A stretch of 64,000 nucleotides of DNA from Anaerophaga thermohalophila DSM 12881 (GCF_000191885.1 NZ_AEWI01000012.1:1-64000), one strand, 5' to 3'. Shown: positions 27,416-36,917, numbered from the stretch's first letter. The notes: generated from the letters alone by a model not told the origin. Program-made: numbers and translations.

Positions 27416-28558
27416 TTAAGCCTCAACTTCTTCTCCTTCATAGTAAACCGTTTCAGGCATCCAGTCGTCGTTCAAAACAACCATATTGGCCAGGACACCT
27501 TTGCCTATGCGTCCTATGCGGTGTGTTTGTCCCATAACGGCAGCCGGAGTGAAGGAGGCCATGCGTAATGTTTCTGCTTCTGGCAATCCGACCTCTTTGA
27601 TGCAATACTGTACGGCTTGTGCGATCGAAATGGAGGAACCGGCCAGCTTGCCTTCCTGGTTGTAACAGATGCCGTTTTTCATCCTGAAAGTGGTGGGGCC
27701 GAAATAAACCTCACCGTCTTTTTGTCCCAGAAACGTTGCATCGGAAATCAGGAACAAGCGGTCGCCCATGACGCGGTGAGCCAGGCGGATGGCTGCCGGA
27801 TGCACATGGTGGCCGTCGGCAATTACGCCTGCCCGTGCACTAGGATGTTCGAAGATAGCGGTAATGATGCCCGGTTCTCTTCCTGATATTGGCGACATGG
27901 TGTTATACAGATGGGTCGCCATCCGTCCGCCATGATCGAAGAATGACATCGCTGTTTCGTAGGATGCATTAGAATGACCGGCCGACAAAATCCATCCGGT
28001 TTCCATCAGAGCATCCATGTTTCCTGAGGTGAACAACTCGGGAGACACAGTGATGGCTTTAATAACTTCGCGCCCTTCGCCTGTTATTTCTTTTAACAAT
28101 GAGGGCGTTGCCGGTTGTAGCCATGGTTCATGGTGAGCCCCCTTTTTAGAGGGATTCAGGAAGGGGCCCTCGAGGTGTCCGCCCATGAGCAATGATTGCT
28201 CTTTTGCCATTATTTTGCGTATGGTCTCGATGGCATTTTTCCTTGTATCGGTAGCTGAAGTTATGATGGTCAGAAGCAATGACGTGGTTCCGTGTGCCAG
28301 ATGGGTGTTCAGTATTTGGCGGAATGACTTTTCCGATGGATCCAACGAGGCATACTTCCCTCCGCCACCGTTGACCTGGAGATCGATATATCCTGGTGCA
28401 ATCACCTTCCCCTGTAAGTCGATGGATGGTAAATGTGTTGGGGGATGTGTGGTTATGCCAAGAATGTGTGGCGGTTTAACAACTACAGAAAATCCCGGTG
28501 AGAGAAAAGACCTTCCGTCAAAAATCCGACCGTTTTTAAGAATGAAAGATGGTAGCAT
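27416..28558 (-). CDS. nagA: N-acetylglucosamine-6-phosphate deacetylase
   Basis: A 380-aa amidohydrolase that removes the acetyl group of GlcNAc-6-phosphate in amino-sugar recycling. Motifs seen: GYIDLQVNGGGG (metal-side start of the barrel), HLEGPFLNPSKKGAH (metal Glu), SAGHSNAS and MATHLYNTMSPI (metal His residues), VIADGHHVHP, and the catalytic Asp in LFLISDATF. The length is standard. No nagB or transporter gene is adjacent, so the gene is isolated. It is convergent with the kinase gene. Confidence 0.93.
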   Translation of the reverse strand: MLPSFILKNGRIFDGRSFLSPGFSVVVKPPHILGITTHPPTHLPSIDLQGKVIAPGYIDLQVNGGGGKYASLDPSEKSFRQILNTHLAHGTTSLLLTIITSATDTRKNAIETIRKIMAKEQSLLMGGHLEGPFLNPSKKGAHHEPWLQPATPSLLKEITGEGREVIKAITVSPELFTSGNMDALMETGWILSAGHSNASYETAMSFFDHGGRMATHLYNTMSPISGREPGIITAIFEHPSARAGVIADGHHVHPAAIRLAHRVMGDRLFLISDATFLGQKDGEVYFGPTTFRMKNGICYNQEGKLAGSSISIAQAVQYCIKEVGLPEAETLRMASFTPAAVMGQTHRIGRIGKGVLANMVVLNDDWMPETVYYEGEEVEA

Positions 28559-28968
28559 ATTTGTTCTTTTCTTTAATTCTATAAATTTAGAAATTTGGAA
28601 TTAATTATGCAGAATTTTGCAGGCTATTTTGACAGATGTATAACAGTGTTTTCCGTTCGTCTGCTGACATTGATGAGCTGAAGGTTCCAAATCCTGAAAC
28701 CGACGGATTACTGCCTATTATGCTTAGCCGGTTGATGATGTGCCGGCCCGGTGTTGAAGAAGCAGGCCATAGAATTCGCTTTTCTGTTTCGCGCTTTTCG
28801 CAGGTCACAAAATGTTCTCCATCATCTCAAAAATAATAAAAATCAAAATAAATGATTGATTAATTGCTTATTTGTTTATATTTAGGGCCGGAAAGAATTA
28901 CAGCTAACTATTATGTTAGATAAACTAACAATTTCATTTATTCGTATAAAATTTATTTATTAAGGCCG
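28559..28968. other. Intergenic region without recognised genes
   Basis: Short ORFs of 66-67 codons on both strands (28605-28836) overlap each other and resemble no family I know. The rest is AT-rich. The promoter of nagA should lie at the left edge. Confidence 0.4.
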
Positions 28969-29035
28969 GATGGAACTCGCATGCAAGAACTTATACATAT
29001 TCTTTTGTGACAAACCTTGCCATGCTCGTTTCATC
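28969..29035. repeat. REP-like hairpin repeat, copy 1
   Basis: A 67-bp unit has arms GATGGAACTCGCATG and CATGCTCGTTTCATC, an imperfect 15-bp inverted repeat, with a conserved TTCTTTTGTGACAAACCTTG inside. A second unit follows 29 bp later. Confidence 0.75.
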
Positions 29036-29064
29036 AGTATAAAATAAGTCTAAGTCATTGGTCT

Positions 29065-29132
29065 GATGGAACTCGCATGATTGAGTTTTATACATGTTCT
29101 TTTGGGACAAACCTTGCCATGCTCGTTTCATC
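29065..29132. repeat. REP-like hairpin repeat, copy 2
   Basis: This has the same arms and core as copy 1, in the same orientation. The spacer AGTATAAAATAAGTCTAAGT between copies recurs (inverted) between the copies near 49838-49866 and, diverged, near 60730-60766. Confidence 0.75.
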
Positions 29133-29261
29133 GATCTAACAAAATGATGATTGTTATCAATAAACAGTTAAAGTGTAATTCGTATTGATTAGCCCCGCCC
29201 CCCCGATAACTGATAACCCTTACCGGAGTATTAGCTTTAAACTTTCTAAATCTAAAAAATC

Positions 29262-30251
29262 ATGTTTCAGGGGATTGCAGATCAGATTACAGAAGCTCAA
29301 AGAGAAATTTTGAGACAGGAAACGCTCCAGAATTATTATGAAATGCTGGAAAAATTCCGAAAAGACCAAATCAGGGAACAGAAAAAAACGAACACCGCCT
29401 TTTCTAAATTTTCGTTTCCGCATTTATCTTCGACCGACCTTGACCAAATTCCGGGATTAAAGTCATTGTTCTATGTGGTTTTTGAGAATCAGGAGAATGA
29501 GAACGATAAGAAGAGGCGTAGTTTTATTCAGATGTATTTGCTGTTGAAGTCTTTTCCCGAAAGCATCAGGGTGTTTTCCGATGAGATGAAACGAATAAAA
29601 CCCGAGGTTAAATCCAAACGAGAAATACGCAGTTTACGTATTCTTGTCCGTAATATCAAGGAATCCACTATGGACAAGTATTTCTATCAGGAAGTATCTA
29701 CTTTGCTGCATTTTGTTGAGAAAGCAGGGGAAGTGAAAGCCCGTTCGTCAGTTCTGGATATGTTACTCAAGTTGGGTGAAGAGTTACAACAACGGCTTTA
29801 TGGCGCCGTTAAAAATCTGAAGCAGGAAGAGAACTGGGGTTCCTGGGAAATGTTTTTCTCCCGTAAGATACAATATGATAAAATTCAGCCCGGCGGCATT
29901 GACAGAGCTTTTGAGGTTATGCCGGCTGCCGAAAGTCTGATGTCATGTTTTTCCATTCTTGCCGAGCCGTTTTTCTCGACCCGCGATATACTTATACTTA
30001 ATAAAATAGCAGACGGGTTTGTGGAAGGATTGATTGACGACATGATGCAGGACTGGCTCGTTGAATCCAAAACAAAGAAAATGCTTTCAAGAATCAATCA
30101 GGCACTTGGAACTATAAATCTGATGGTACGTACTTTGACTGCTATGAAAGAGCAAAACAAAAATGAGATTTCACTCATGGAGGTAGAGCGTAAAAAACGC
30201 ATCGAAAAGACCGAGGAATACGTTAAGAAAAAGCTCTCCCAGAAAGTCTGA
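29262..30251 (+). CDS. Helical protein of unknown function, 329 aa
   Basis: I do not recognise this protein. It has no signal peptide or membrane segment and is strongly helical and charged. A basic, coiled-coil-prone C-terminus (roughly 285-329, EVERKKRIEKTEEYVKKKL) and a similar N-terminal part (about 8-45) bracket a hydrophobic helical middle. The ATG at 29262 follows AATCATG with no strong ribosome site, as is common in the phylum. Flanks are repeat-rich: REP-like hairpins upstream and a MITE-split terminator downstream. Codon use and GC look like the neighbours. Convergent with frr. Confidence 0.7.
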   Translation: MFQGIADQITEAQREILRQETLQNYYEMLEKFRKDQIREQKKTNTAFSKFSFPHLSSTDLDQIPGLKSLFYVVFENQENENDKKRRSFIQMYLLLKSFPESIRVFSDEMKRIKPEVKSKREIRSLRILVRNIKESTMDKYFYQEVSTLLHFVEKAGEVKARSSVLDMLLKLGEELQQRLYGAVKNLKQEENWGSWEMFFSRKIQYDKIQPGGIDRAFEVMPAAESLMSCFSILAEPFFSTRDILILNKIADGFVEGLIDDMMQDWLVESKTKKMLSRINQALGTINLMVRTLTAMKEQNKNEISLMEVERKKRIEKTEEYVKKKLSQKV

Positions 30252-30284
30252 TTCCCGGAATTGCTGAAATAGCAAGCCCGGGAT

Positions 30285-30486
30285 AAAAAAAACCGGATAT
30301 CCGTAAGCAAATATGAGTGCAGTATAAGAAGCATATTTTTGTCAAAATCAAGGCGTTTTAAATTTTTGTACCGGAGTTAACTTGTTGTTAATGAGGATAC
30401 AAAAATTTAAAACAATAACGAGTTTGGCAACAAAGATGCTTTTTAGACTGGGCTCAAATATTTTTTGCAACTGATATCCGGTTTTT
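30285..30486. terminator. Bidirectional terminator split by a MITE
   Basis: AAAAACCGGATATC (30288-30301) pairs perfectly over 14 bp with GATATCCGGTTTTT (30473-30486). A T-run follows the stem on each strand, suiting both the plus-strand 329-aa gene and minus-strand frr. The 141-bp MITE and its target duplications occupy the loop. Inner bases GCAAATAT/ATATTTTTTGC extend the stem with a bulge. Confidence 0.75.
30315..30455. mobile_element. MITE-like palindromic element, class 1, copy 3
   Basis: A 141-bp copy flanked by an exact 6-bp direct repeat, AAATAT, at 30309-30314 and 30456-30461. It begins GAGTGCAGTATAAGAAGC and ends GCTTTTTAGACTGGGCTC. It sits in the loop of the terminator between the 329-aa gene and frr. 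Confidence 0.9.
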
Positions 30487-30502
30487 ATAACAATAAGCCG
30501 TC

Positions 30503-31066
30503 CTAAACGGTCATAATATCTTTTTCCTTTTTCTCAAGCATTTCTTCGACCTTTTTTGTGAACTTGTCGGTCAGTTTCTGAACCTGGTCTTCAGCATCTT
30601 TCTCCATGTCTTCGGGTAGACCGTCCTTTTTCAGTTTTTTAAGTTCATCGTTGGTCTCGCGTCGTGCATTACGGATGCTGATGCGTGCTTCTTCTCCTTC
30701 TTTCTTCACATGTTTAACCAGGTCCTGCCTGCGTTCTTCAGTTAAAGGGGGGACGTTAATCCGGACAATTTCGCCGTTATTGTCGGGATTGAGTCCAAGA
30801 TTGGCATTCATAATGGCCTTTTCAATGGGCTGGATCATCCCTTTTTCCCATGGCTGAATAGCAATGGTGCGCGGGTCGGGTGTATTAATGCTGGCCACCT
30901 GTTGAAGAGGGGTCATGGTTCCGTAGTATTCAACCATTACATCGTCAAGCATGCGGGGATTGGCTTTGCCGGCGCGTATTTTACCCAGCTCGTGGTCGAG
31001 ATGATCGATGGCCTTTTGCATTTTTTCTTTTGTGCTTTCGATCAGTATTTGAACATCATCTTCCAT
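30503..31066 (-). CDS. frr: Ribosome recycling factor
   Basis: A 187-aa RRF, standard length (about 185). Family stretches seen: MQKAIDHLDHELGKIRAGKANP, VMVEYYGTMTPLQQVASI, PDPRTIAIQPW, LGLNPDNNGEIVRINVPPLTEERR and the coiled-coil domain EARISIRNARRETNDELKKL (in parts). It dissociates post-termination ribosomes together with EF-G. Often pyrH precedes frr, but here it is not within the window on that side. A Bacteroidota -7 box, TATTTTTG, lies 45 bp before the start. Confidence 0.96.
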   Translation of the reverse strand: MEDDVQILIESTKEKMQKAIDHLDHELGKIRAGKANPRMLDDVMVEYYGTMTPLQQVASINTPDPRTIAIQPWEKGMIQPIEKAIMNANLGLNPDNNGEIVRINVPPLTEERRQDLVKHVKKEGEEARISIRNARRETNDELKKLKKDGLPEDMEKDAEDQVQKLTDKFTKKVEEMLEKKEKDIMTV

Positions 31067-31110
31067 GGCAATACGTGTTGGTTAATGTCTGATTTTCGAT
31101 TATTTGTGAA

Positions 31111-31118
31111 CAAAAATA
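31111..31118 (-). promoter_or_regulatory. Candidate -7 box of frr
   Basis: TATTTTTG on the minus strand fits TAnnTTTG, about 45 bases upstream of the frr ATG. No strong -33 box is seen. Confidence 0.45.
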
Positions 31119-31203
31119 TAAAACTTTTGGACATTTCGAAATAGTCTCTGGATTTATGCTGTAAAACAGGCATCTGTTTTAAACAAAATGCAACTATTTA
31201 TCC

Positions 31204-31211
31204 TACTTTTG
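31204..31211 (+). promoter_or_regulatory. Distal candidate -7 box upstream of sdhC
   Basis: TACTTTTG fits TAnnTTTG and lies about 230 bp before sdhC. Downstream are three copies of GTGCA[AT][AT]T (31217-31224, 31284-31291, 31298-31305), which could be regulator half-sites or chance in AT-rich DNA. Confidence 0.35.
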
Positions 31212-31368
31212 TAATAGTGCAAATATGAAAAGGCGAAAATTGTTAAAATGGTTTATAAAACTGTGAAAATTTGCTTCGGGAAAGTGCATTTTTAAAGGTG
31301 CAAATTAGATTAGTTATAAATAAAGAACAATTTCTTTAATTTTCTTAGCGAATAAGAATCGTAGCATC

Positions 31369-31376
31369 TACCTTTG
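31369..31376 (+). promoter_or_regulatory. Proximal candidate -7 box of sdhCAB
   Basis: TACCTTTG matches TAnnTTTG and lies 68 bases before the sdhC ATG. The expected -33 position holds TTA, not TTG. Confidence 0.5.
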
Positions 31377-31443
31377 CAGCTTAAAACTCCCGGACGGGAT
31401 ATGTATGTAAGACAAACAAGATACTAATAAAATTAATGGATTT

Positions 31444-32148
31444 ATGAGTAGTACATTAGGTTCTTCAATTGGGAAAAAGTTGTTGATGAGCATATCAGGA
31501 CTTTTTCTGATTTTGTTCCTTATCGTTCACCTTACTGTGAACTCATTTCTTCTGGTGCCGGATGGTGGCGACCTGTTTAACGCTGGAGCACATTTCATGG
31601 CAACCAATCCGGCAGTTCGTGTTATTGAACCATTGCTGGCAATTGGATTTATTGTCCACATTCTCTATGGAGTGAAGCTCACCCTTGAAAATCGTAAGGC
31701 CCGTGGGCCTGCCCGTTATGCGTCGGGGAAAAAGACTACGGGTGTGACCTGGGCATCTCAGAACATGCTTGTTCTGGGTATCACCGTTGCTGCTTTCCTG
31801 GTGCTTCACCTTGCCAATTTTTGGGTGAAAATGAGGCTCACCGGCGATCCTTTGCTTGAACACACCACGGTGGACATAGCCGGCGTTCCGACGGAAGTGG
31901 AAAATGCTTATGCACTGGTTAATGCCACTTTAGGTTATCTTTGGATTGTAGTGGTTTATGTTATTGGTTCTGTCGGGCTTGCCATTCATCTTTCACACGG
32001 TTTCTGGTCGGCATTTCAAACCATCGGCTTCAGCAACCGGATATGGAGAAAAAGACTGTCCGTATTGGGTAATATTTTTGCCTGGATCATAGGAATCGGC
32101 TTTTCTTCTATTGCCGTTCTTCAATACTTGTTTTATCAGCCTAGTTAG
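31444..32148 (+). CDS. sdhC: Succinate dehydrogenase/fumarate reductase cytochrome b subunit
   Basis: A 234-aa B-type membrane anchor with five hydrophobic helices. Heme-ligand histidines are expected among LIVHLTVNSF, FIVHILYGVK, LVLHLANFW and IHLSHGFWSAF, all visible. It anchors the flavoprotein and iron-sulfur subunits and passes electrons between succinate/fumarate and menaquinone. In this phylum the same complex often works as fumarate reductase. It is first of the C-A-B operon. The TAG stop shares its AG with the terminal AGTG of a MITE-like element that fills most of the gap to sdhA. Confidence 0.93.
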   Translation: MSSTLGSSIGKKLLMSISGLFLILFLIVHLTVNSFLLVPDGGDLFNAGAHFMATNPAVRVIEPLLAIGFIVHILYGVKLTLENRKARGPARYASGKKTTGVTWASQNMLVLGITVAAFLVLHLANFWVKMRLTGDPLLEHTTVDIAGVPTEVENAYALVNATLGYLWIVVVYVIGSVGLAIHLSHGFWSAFQTIGFSNRIWRKRLSVLGNIFAWIIGIGFSSIAVLQYLFYQPS

Positions 32149-32354
32149 TGCTTGTCTATAAATCCGCAAAAATTTTTTACAAGATGCGTGTCTGTTCAGA
32201 AACTACCGGTTGCAAGACTTGTGAAGTTCGAAAACACGGAACCCTGAATGTGCTTTTCGTTGGTTTTTTTGAAAAAACCTTACAAAAGCTACTTTGGGAT
32301 GTGTAATTTTCGGACAAGCGTAACACAGTAAATGGCATTTTATGAACAGTCACT
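32147..32354. mobile_element. ~210-bp MITE-like element, copy B, inside the sdh operon
   Basis: A 208-bp element begins AGTGCTTGTCTATAAA and ends TTTATGAACAGTCACT, imperfect inverted repeats of about 16 bp. It is the inverted counterpart of 1834-2043. It separates sdhC from sdhA, which begins 22 bp later. No clear target duplication is seen. Confidence 0.7.
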
Positions 32355-32376
32355 AATTAAAAAATACTGAAAGATC

Positions 32377-34317
32377 ATGGTAAAATTAGATGCAAAAATT
32401 CCCGAAGGGCCTCTCGCTCAGAAATGGGACAACTATAAAGCGAACCAAAAACTGGTCAATCCGGCCAACAAAAGGAAACTCGACATTATTGTTGTAGGAA
32501 CCGGTCTGGCCGGCGCCTCAGCAGCTGCATCATTTAGTGAGATGGGGTTCAATGTTAAAGTGTTCACCATACAGGATTCACCTCGTCGTGCGCACTCCAT
32601 TGCCGCACAAGGTGGTATCAATGCCGCGAAGAATTATCCCAACGACGGAGACTCTGTTTACCGCTTGTTTTATGATACTGTAAAAGGTGGCGACTACCGG
32701 GCCCGTGAGGCCAATGTTTATCGCCTGGCGCAGGTTAGTAACAACATCATCGACCAGTGCGTGGCACAAGGTGTCCCTTTCGCCCGTGAGTATGGAGGGT
32801 TACTCGACAACCGTTCTTTTGGCGGAGCTCAGGTGAGTCGTACTTTCTATGCCAAAGGACAAACCGGTCAGCAACTTCTGCTGGGAGCTTATCAGGCACT
32901 TATGCGCCAGGTGCATACCGGTAGTGTGAAGCTTTATACCCGGAATGAAATGGTGGAGATTGTGATCGTTGACGGGAAGGCTCGCGGCATTATTTCACGC
33001 AATCTTGTGACCGGTAAACTGGAGCGTCATTTCGGGCATGCTGTTGTTCTTGCCACCGGGGGTTATGGAAACACCTTCTTCCTTTCAACCAATGCCATGG
33101 GGTCCAACGGCTCGGCAGCCTGGAAAGCTTATAAAAAAGGCGCCATGTTTGCCAATCCCTGTTTCGCGCAGATTCACCCGACATGTATTCCTGTTCATGG
33201 TGAATTTCAGAGTAAGCTTACACTGATGTCGGAATCATTGCGTAACGATGGTCGTATATGGGTACCAAAGAAAAAGGAAGATGCCGAAGCCATTCGTGCC
33301 GGCAAGCTGAAGCCAACTGAAATTGCGGAAGAAGACCGCGATTATTACCTGGAACGACGCTATCCTGCATTCGGGAACCTTGTTCCGCGTGACGTTGCTT
33401 CACGTGCTGCCAAAGAGCGCTGCGATGCGGGTTACGGGGTCGGCCCGACAGGGCTGGCTGTATATCTCGACTTTCAGTCAGCCATCGACCGGTTGGGACG
33501 TGATGTCATTGAAGCTCGTTATGGGAACCTTTTCCAGATGTACGAAAAGATTGTGGACGACAATCCTTATGAAACCCCGATGATGATATATCCGGCTATC
33601 CACTATACCATGGGTGGCATCTGGGTAGATTATGAATTGCAGACTACCGTTCCGGGTTTGTTCTGTGCCGGGGAAGCCAATTTCTCTGATCACGGAGCCA
33701 ACCGTTTGGGAGCATCGGCGCTTATGCAGGGGCTGGCCGACGGTTATTTTGTGCTGCCATATACCATTCAGAACTATCTCGCCGATGATATTTCCACGCC
33801 ACGTATGACAACCGAAGAGAAGGAATTTGAAGATGCTGAGAAATCTGCCAAAGAACGGCTGGATAAGATTATGAGCATTCATGGTAAACGTTCGGTCGAT
33901 AGTATTCATAAAGAGTTGGGACTGGTTATGTGGGACTTTGTCGGCATGGCTCGTAACAAAGAAGGACTGCAGCAGGCCATCGAAAAGATACAAGCCATCA
34001 AGAAAGAGTTCTGGACCAATGTGCGTATCCCGGGTTCTTCCGAAGATATGAATGCAGAATTGGAGAAGGCAGGCCGGCTGGCCGATTTCATTGAGATAGG
34101 AGAGCTCATGGCTCGTGATGCCCTGCACCGCGAAGAATCGTGTGGCGGACATTTCCGTGAAGAATATCAAACCGAAGACGGTGAGGCGCTTCGTCGGGAC
34201 GACCAATTCGCTTATACCGCCTGCTGGGAATACAAGGGCGAAGATCAGGAACCCGAACTGCATAAGGAAGACCTGACATTTGAAGTTGTGAAACTGGTAC
34301 AGCGGAATTACAAATAA
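32377..34317 (+). CDS. sdhA: Succinate dehydrogenase/fumarate reductase flavoprotein subunit
   Basis: A 646-aa flavoprotein. The dinucleotide fold is [12 protein letters not shown] (39-50), the His that carries covalent FAD lies in [11 protein letters not shown] (His73), and active-site regions include [37 protein letters not shown] and [10 protein letters not shown]. The C-terminus holds the helical cap ([20 protein letters not shown]). It oxidises succinate or reduces fumarate at the cytoplasmic membrane face. The length and sequence style match the Bacteroidota/epsilon B-type enzymes. It is followed by sdhB after 175 bp. Confidence 0.96.
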   Translation: MVKLDAKIPEGPLAQKWDNYKANQKLVNPANKRKLDIIVVGTGLAGASAAASFSEMGFNVKVFTIQDSPRRAHSIAAQGGINAAKNYPNDGDSVYRLFYDTVKGGDYRAREANVYRLAQVSNNIIDQCVAQGVPFAREYGGLLDNRSFGGAQVSRTFYAKGQTGQQLLLGAYQALMRQVHTGSVKLYTRNEMVEIVIVDGKARGIISRNLVTGKLERHFGHAVVLATGGYGNTFFLSTNAMGSNGSAAWKAYKKGAMFANPCFAQIHPTCIPVHGEFQSKLTLMSESLRNDGRIWVPKKKEDAEAIRAGKLKPTEIAEEDRDYYLERRYPAFGNLVPRDVASRAAKERCDAGYGVGPTGLAVYLDFQSAIDRLGRDVIEARYGNLFQMYEKIVDDNPYETPMMIYPAIHYTMGGIWVDYELQTTVPGLFCAGEANFSDHGANRLGASALMQGLADGYFVLPYTIQNYLADDISTPRMTTEEKEFEDAEKSAKERLDKIMSIHGKRSVDSIHKELGLVMWDFVGMARNKEGLQQAIEKIQAIKKEFWTNVRIPGSSEDMNAELEKAGRLADFIEIGELMARDALHREESCGGHFREEYQTEDGEALRRDDQFAYTACWEYKGEDQEPELHKEDLTFEVVKLVQRNYK

Positions 34318-34492
34318 CAAGAGTGTATAACTTCAATAAGCCTTTCGATTTTTAGATATCAGAGGTAAGATGAATTTTGTAACATTTTGAAAATCTGAAT
34401 TTTTATACGAACACCCATTGATTTATAAACAATTGATATCAAGTTTATTGCAAAAGCTTAACGGAGTATTGTAACTAAATGAAGAATTTATC

Positions 34493-35248
34493 ATGGAAAC
34501 AACAATCAATATCAAACTCAAAGTTTGGCGCCAGGCCGGACCTAAAGCAAAAGGCCGGTTCGAAACTTATGAGCTCAACAACATATCTACCGATAGTTCT
34601 TTTCTAGAGATGCTTGACATCCTCAACGAAAAATTGATAAACGAAGGGAAAGAGCCGGTTGCCTTTGACCACGACTGCCGGGAAGGTATTTGTGGTATGT
34701 GTTCGCTTTATATCAATGGCCGGCCTCACGGGCCCGACGACGATGTAACGACCTGCCAGTTGCACATGCGTAAGTTTAAAGATGGAGAGACCATCACTGT
34801 GGAACCCTGGCGTTCGGCCGGTTTTCCGGTTATCAAGGATCTGATTGTCGACCGTAATGCATTCGACAAAATTATTGCTGCCGGCGGTTACATTTCTGTT
34901 AATACAGGAGGCGTTCCCGATGCTAACGCCATTCCCATTCCGAAAAAAGATGCTGATGAGGCCATGGATGCCGCCTCCTGTATTGGATGCGGAGCTTGCG
35001 TGGCGGCCTGTAAGAACGGATCTGCCATGCTGTTTGTTTCGGCCAAGGTAAGCCAGTTGGCCTTGCTACCGCAGGGACGTGTAGAAGCTGCACGGCGTGC
35101 CAAAAACATGGTGGCTAAAATGGACGAACTGGGATTTGGAAATTGTACCAACACAGGTGCTTGTGAAGTGGAATGTCCAAAAAGTATTTCTCTTGCCAAT
35201 ATTGCGCGGCTTAACCGTGAATTTCTGAAAGCCGGGATACAGGACTAA
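34493..35248 (+). CDS. sdhB: Succinate dehydrogenase/fumarate reductase iron-sulfur subunit
   Basis: A 251-aa protein with all cluster cysteines visible: the [2Fe-2S] set Cys62, 67, 70 and 88 (CREGICGMC...TTCQ), then [11 protein letters not shown] (163-173) and [14 protein letters not shown] (218-228) for the two cubane-type clusters. It relays electrons from the flavoprotein to the membrane subunit. It ends the C-A-B operon. The upstream 175-bp gap is AT-rich and contains no obvious promoter or terminator that I can support. Confidence 0.96.
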   Translation: METTINIKLKVWRQAGPKAKGRFETYELNNISTDSSFLEMLDILNEKLINEGKEPVAFDHDCREGICGMCSLYINGRPHGPDDDVTTCQLHMRKFKDGETITVEPWRSAGFPVIKDLIVDRNAFDKIIAAGGYISVNTGGVPDANAIPIPKKDADEAMDAASCIGCGACVAACKNGSAMLFVSAKVSQLALLPQGRVEAARRAKNMVAKMDELGFGNCTNTGACEVECPKSISLANIARLNREFLKAGIQD

Positions 35249-35431
35249 CTTCATATTTTCTAAAGGGGAACAAGCGGTGACAAGTAACAACATAACTTGT
35301 CACAGCTTGTCGCAGCCTGACCAGAATTTTCCGGGGGTGCTTTTGCTGAGGCGTCTGAAACATGATTATCTCTTTGTATTGTAATTGGTTAAACTTTTAT
35401 TTAACTTCATGCCCCATGAAATGATAAGAAC

Positions 35432-36139
35432 ATGCCATACAGACGACTTCCCAACACCGACCAGGCCCGGCTCAGGGCTCTGAAAACCGCACAGGAAAAA
35501 GGTGCCCGACTGGCACCTATGGACCTCGCTTTTTCCCAGAAATTGCTTTTTGATGTAAAAGCTTTTGTCCCTCAATATGAACAAGTGATTCAGCAGTACC
35601 AGTTCAGCAAAGACCGCCAGGCAAAATTCGGGAAGTCGCTGGCGGAACATTTCCGGGTGGCAAGAATGTATCTTTCTCATTTTCTTCAGGTCGTCAATAT
35701 GGCTATTACCAGGGGAGAGTTTAAACCCGGGGTCAGAGCTTTTTATGGTCTTCCCGAGGACGACAGGACCATTCCCGAAATTAATACCGAGCAACAACTT
35801 ATCGAATGGGGCCGAAAAGTTATTAAAGGTGAGGAAGAAAGAATAGTACGAGGCGGTTCACGTGTTTTTAACCCTACCATCGCGATGGTTAAGGTGCATT
35901 TCGAGCAATTTCTGGAAAATTATGATTTCCACAAGGATCTGGTCAAAACTTCCCGGAAAATACAGGAAAAAGTTGCAGCAGAAAGAGAAACAGCCGACAA
36001 ACTGATTGGAAATATCTGGAACGAAGTAGAAGCCCGGTTCGCCGATTTGGAACCCGAAAAAAAGCGAAAGAAAGCATCGGAATATGGGGTGGTTTATATT
36101 TACCGTCCGTCGGAAAAAGAAAACGGGAAAGTTTCGTAG
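35432..36139 (+). CDS. Conserved hypothetical protein, 235 aa
   Basis: I recognise the general pattern from uncharacterised Bacteroidota proteins but no named domain. It starts MPYRRLPNTDQARLRAL, lacks a signal peptide or membrane segment and is helical, with aromatic-rich QLIEWGRKVIKGEEERI and a basic C-terminus. The start ATG at 35432 gives a conserved-looking Pro-Tyr-Arg-Arg N-terminus. It stands alone between sdhB and a convergent glycosyltransferase whose stop is 12 bp away. Function unknown. Confidence 0.75.
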   Translation: MPYRRLPNTDQARLRALKTAQEKGARLAPMDLAFSQKLLFDVKAFVPQYEQVIQQYQFSKDRQAKFGKSLAEHFRVARMYLSHFLQVVNMAITRGEFKPGVRAFYGLPEDDRTIPEINTEQQLIEWGRKVIKGEEERIVRGGSRVFNPTIAMVKVHFEQFLENYDFHKDLVKTSRKIQEKVAAERETADKLIGNIWNEVEARFADLEPEKKRKKASEYGVVYIYRPSEKENGKVS

Positions 36140-36151
36140 CGGAGAAAAAGC

Positions 36152-36898
36152 CTAAAACCTGCGGTTTTGCATCCAGTACCGGAAAAATTTCGGGGCAATT
36201 ACAAAATGCGCCAGAATAGTAGAACCCAAACCAAAATTTTTGACCATTATTCTGAAACGTTCTTTCAGTCCCGGAATAATATTTTGTCTGGTCATTCCTC
36301 CTTCCCTGAATTTTGACAAAATAAGACCGGTATTTCTGATTTCGGAAGCATGTTTAAGTGCATGCAGGCACCACTCATAGTCGGCTGAGAAACGATAGCT
36401 TAAATCGTATTTTCCGGCTACTTTTCCGGATGCAATAAACGATTGATGACTGACGAGCATTCCTCGCCTGAAATCGCGCCAGCTTAAATGATCAGGAGGC
36501 GAATGGCGCCGTAATCCTATCTCATTGCCCGCTTCATCAATGAGCATGGTTTCGCCATAATAGACGTCTGCAGTTGAATTACCGGAAAAAACTTTGTCCA
36601 GCACATCGGGAGATGCGGGTTCGTCACCAGAGTTTATGAACCAGAAATAATCTCCTGAGCTCATTTCCATTCCTTTATTCATGGCATCATACAGACCGGC
36701 GTCGGGACCGCTCGTCCAACGAGATATCTGTTGTTCGTATTTTTTTATTAGGTCGATGGTACCATCAGTACTGCCACCATCTACCACAATGTATTCCACA
36801 TTTGAGTAGGTAAGTGCCAGAACAGATTTGATGGTGGCCTCAATGGTAGTGACGCTGTTGTACACAACGGTGATGATACTTACGCGGGGTTGTTGCAT
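36152..36898 (-). CDS. Family 2 glycosyltransferase
   Basis: A GT-A fold glycosyltransferase of about 248 aa. RVSIITVVYNS starts the nucleotide-sugar domain; VDGGSTDGT and YDAMNKGMEMSSGDYFWFINSGDE carry the donor-binding acidic residues, and the acceptor part includes SHQSFIASG and RFSADYEWCLHAL. Such enzymes add sugars to surface glycans on the cytoplasmic side. The open frame continues 31 codons upstream into a MITE; those residues come from the repeat, so ATG at 36898 is preferred. The MITE end lies only about 20 bp upstream of this ATG, so the promoter must be in or beyond the element. Confidence 0.85.
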   Translation of the reverse strand: MQQPRVSIITVVYNSVTTIEATIKSVLALTYSNVEYIVVDGGSTDGTIDLIKKYEQQISRWTSGPDAGLYDAMNKGMEMSSGDYFWFINSGDEPASPDVLDKVFSGNSTADVYYGETMLIDEAGNEIGLRRHSPPDHLSWRDFRRGMLVSHQSFIASGKVAGKYDLSYRFSADYEWCLHALKHASEIRNTGLILSKFREGGMTRQNIIPGLKERFRIMVKNFGLGSTILAHFVIAPKFFRYWMQNRRF

Positions 36899-36917
36899 AA
36901 ATTCGGATATTAAGTTT

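Noticed and set aside
28605-28836. Overlapping short ORFs on both strands after nagA
   Set aside because: They overlap each other antisense, match no known family and have no ribosome site or operon context.
28969-29132. CRISPR-like repeat-spacer-repeat
   Set aside because: There are only two units, the repeats are imperfect hairpins of 67 bp, the spacer is itself conserved elsewhere, and no cas genes are present.
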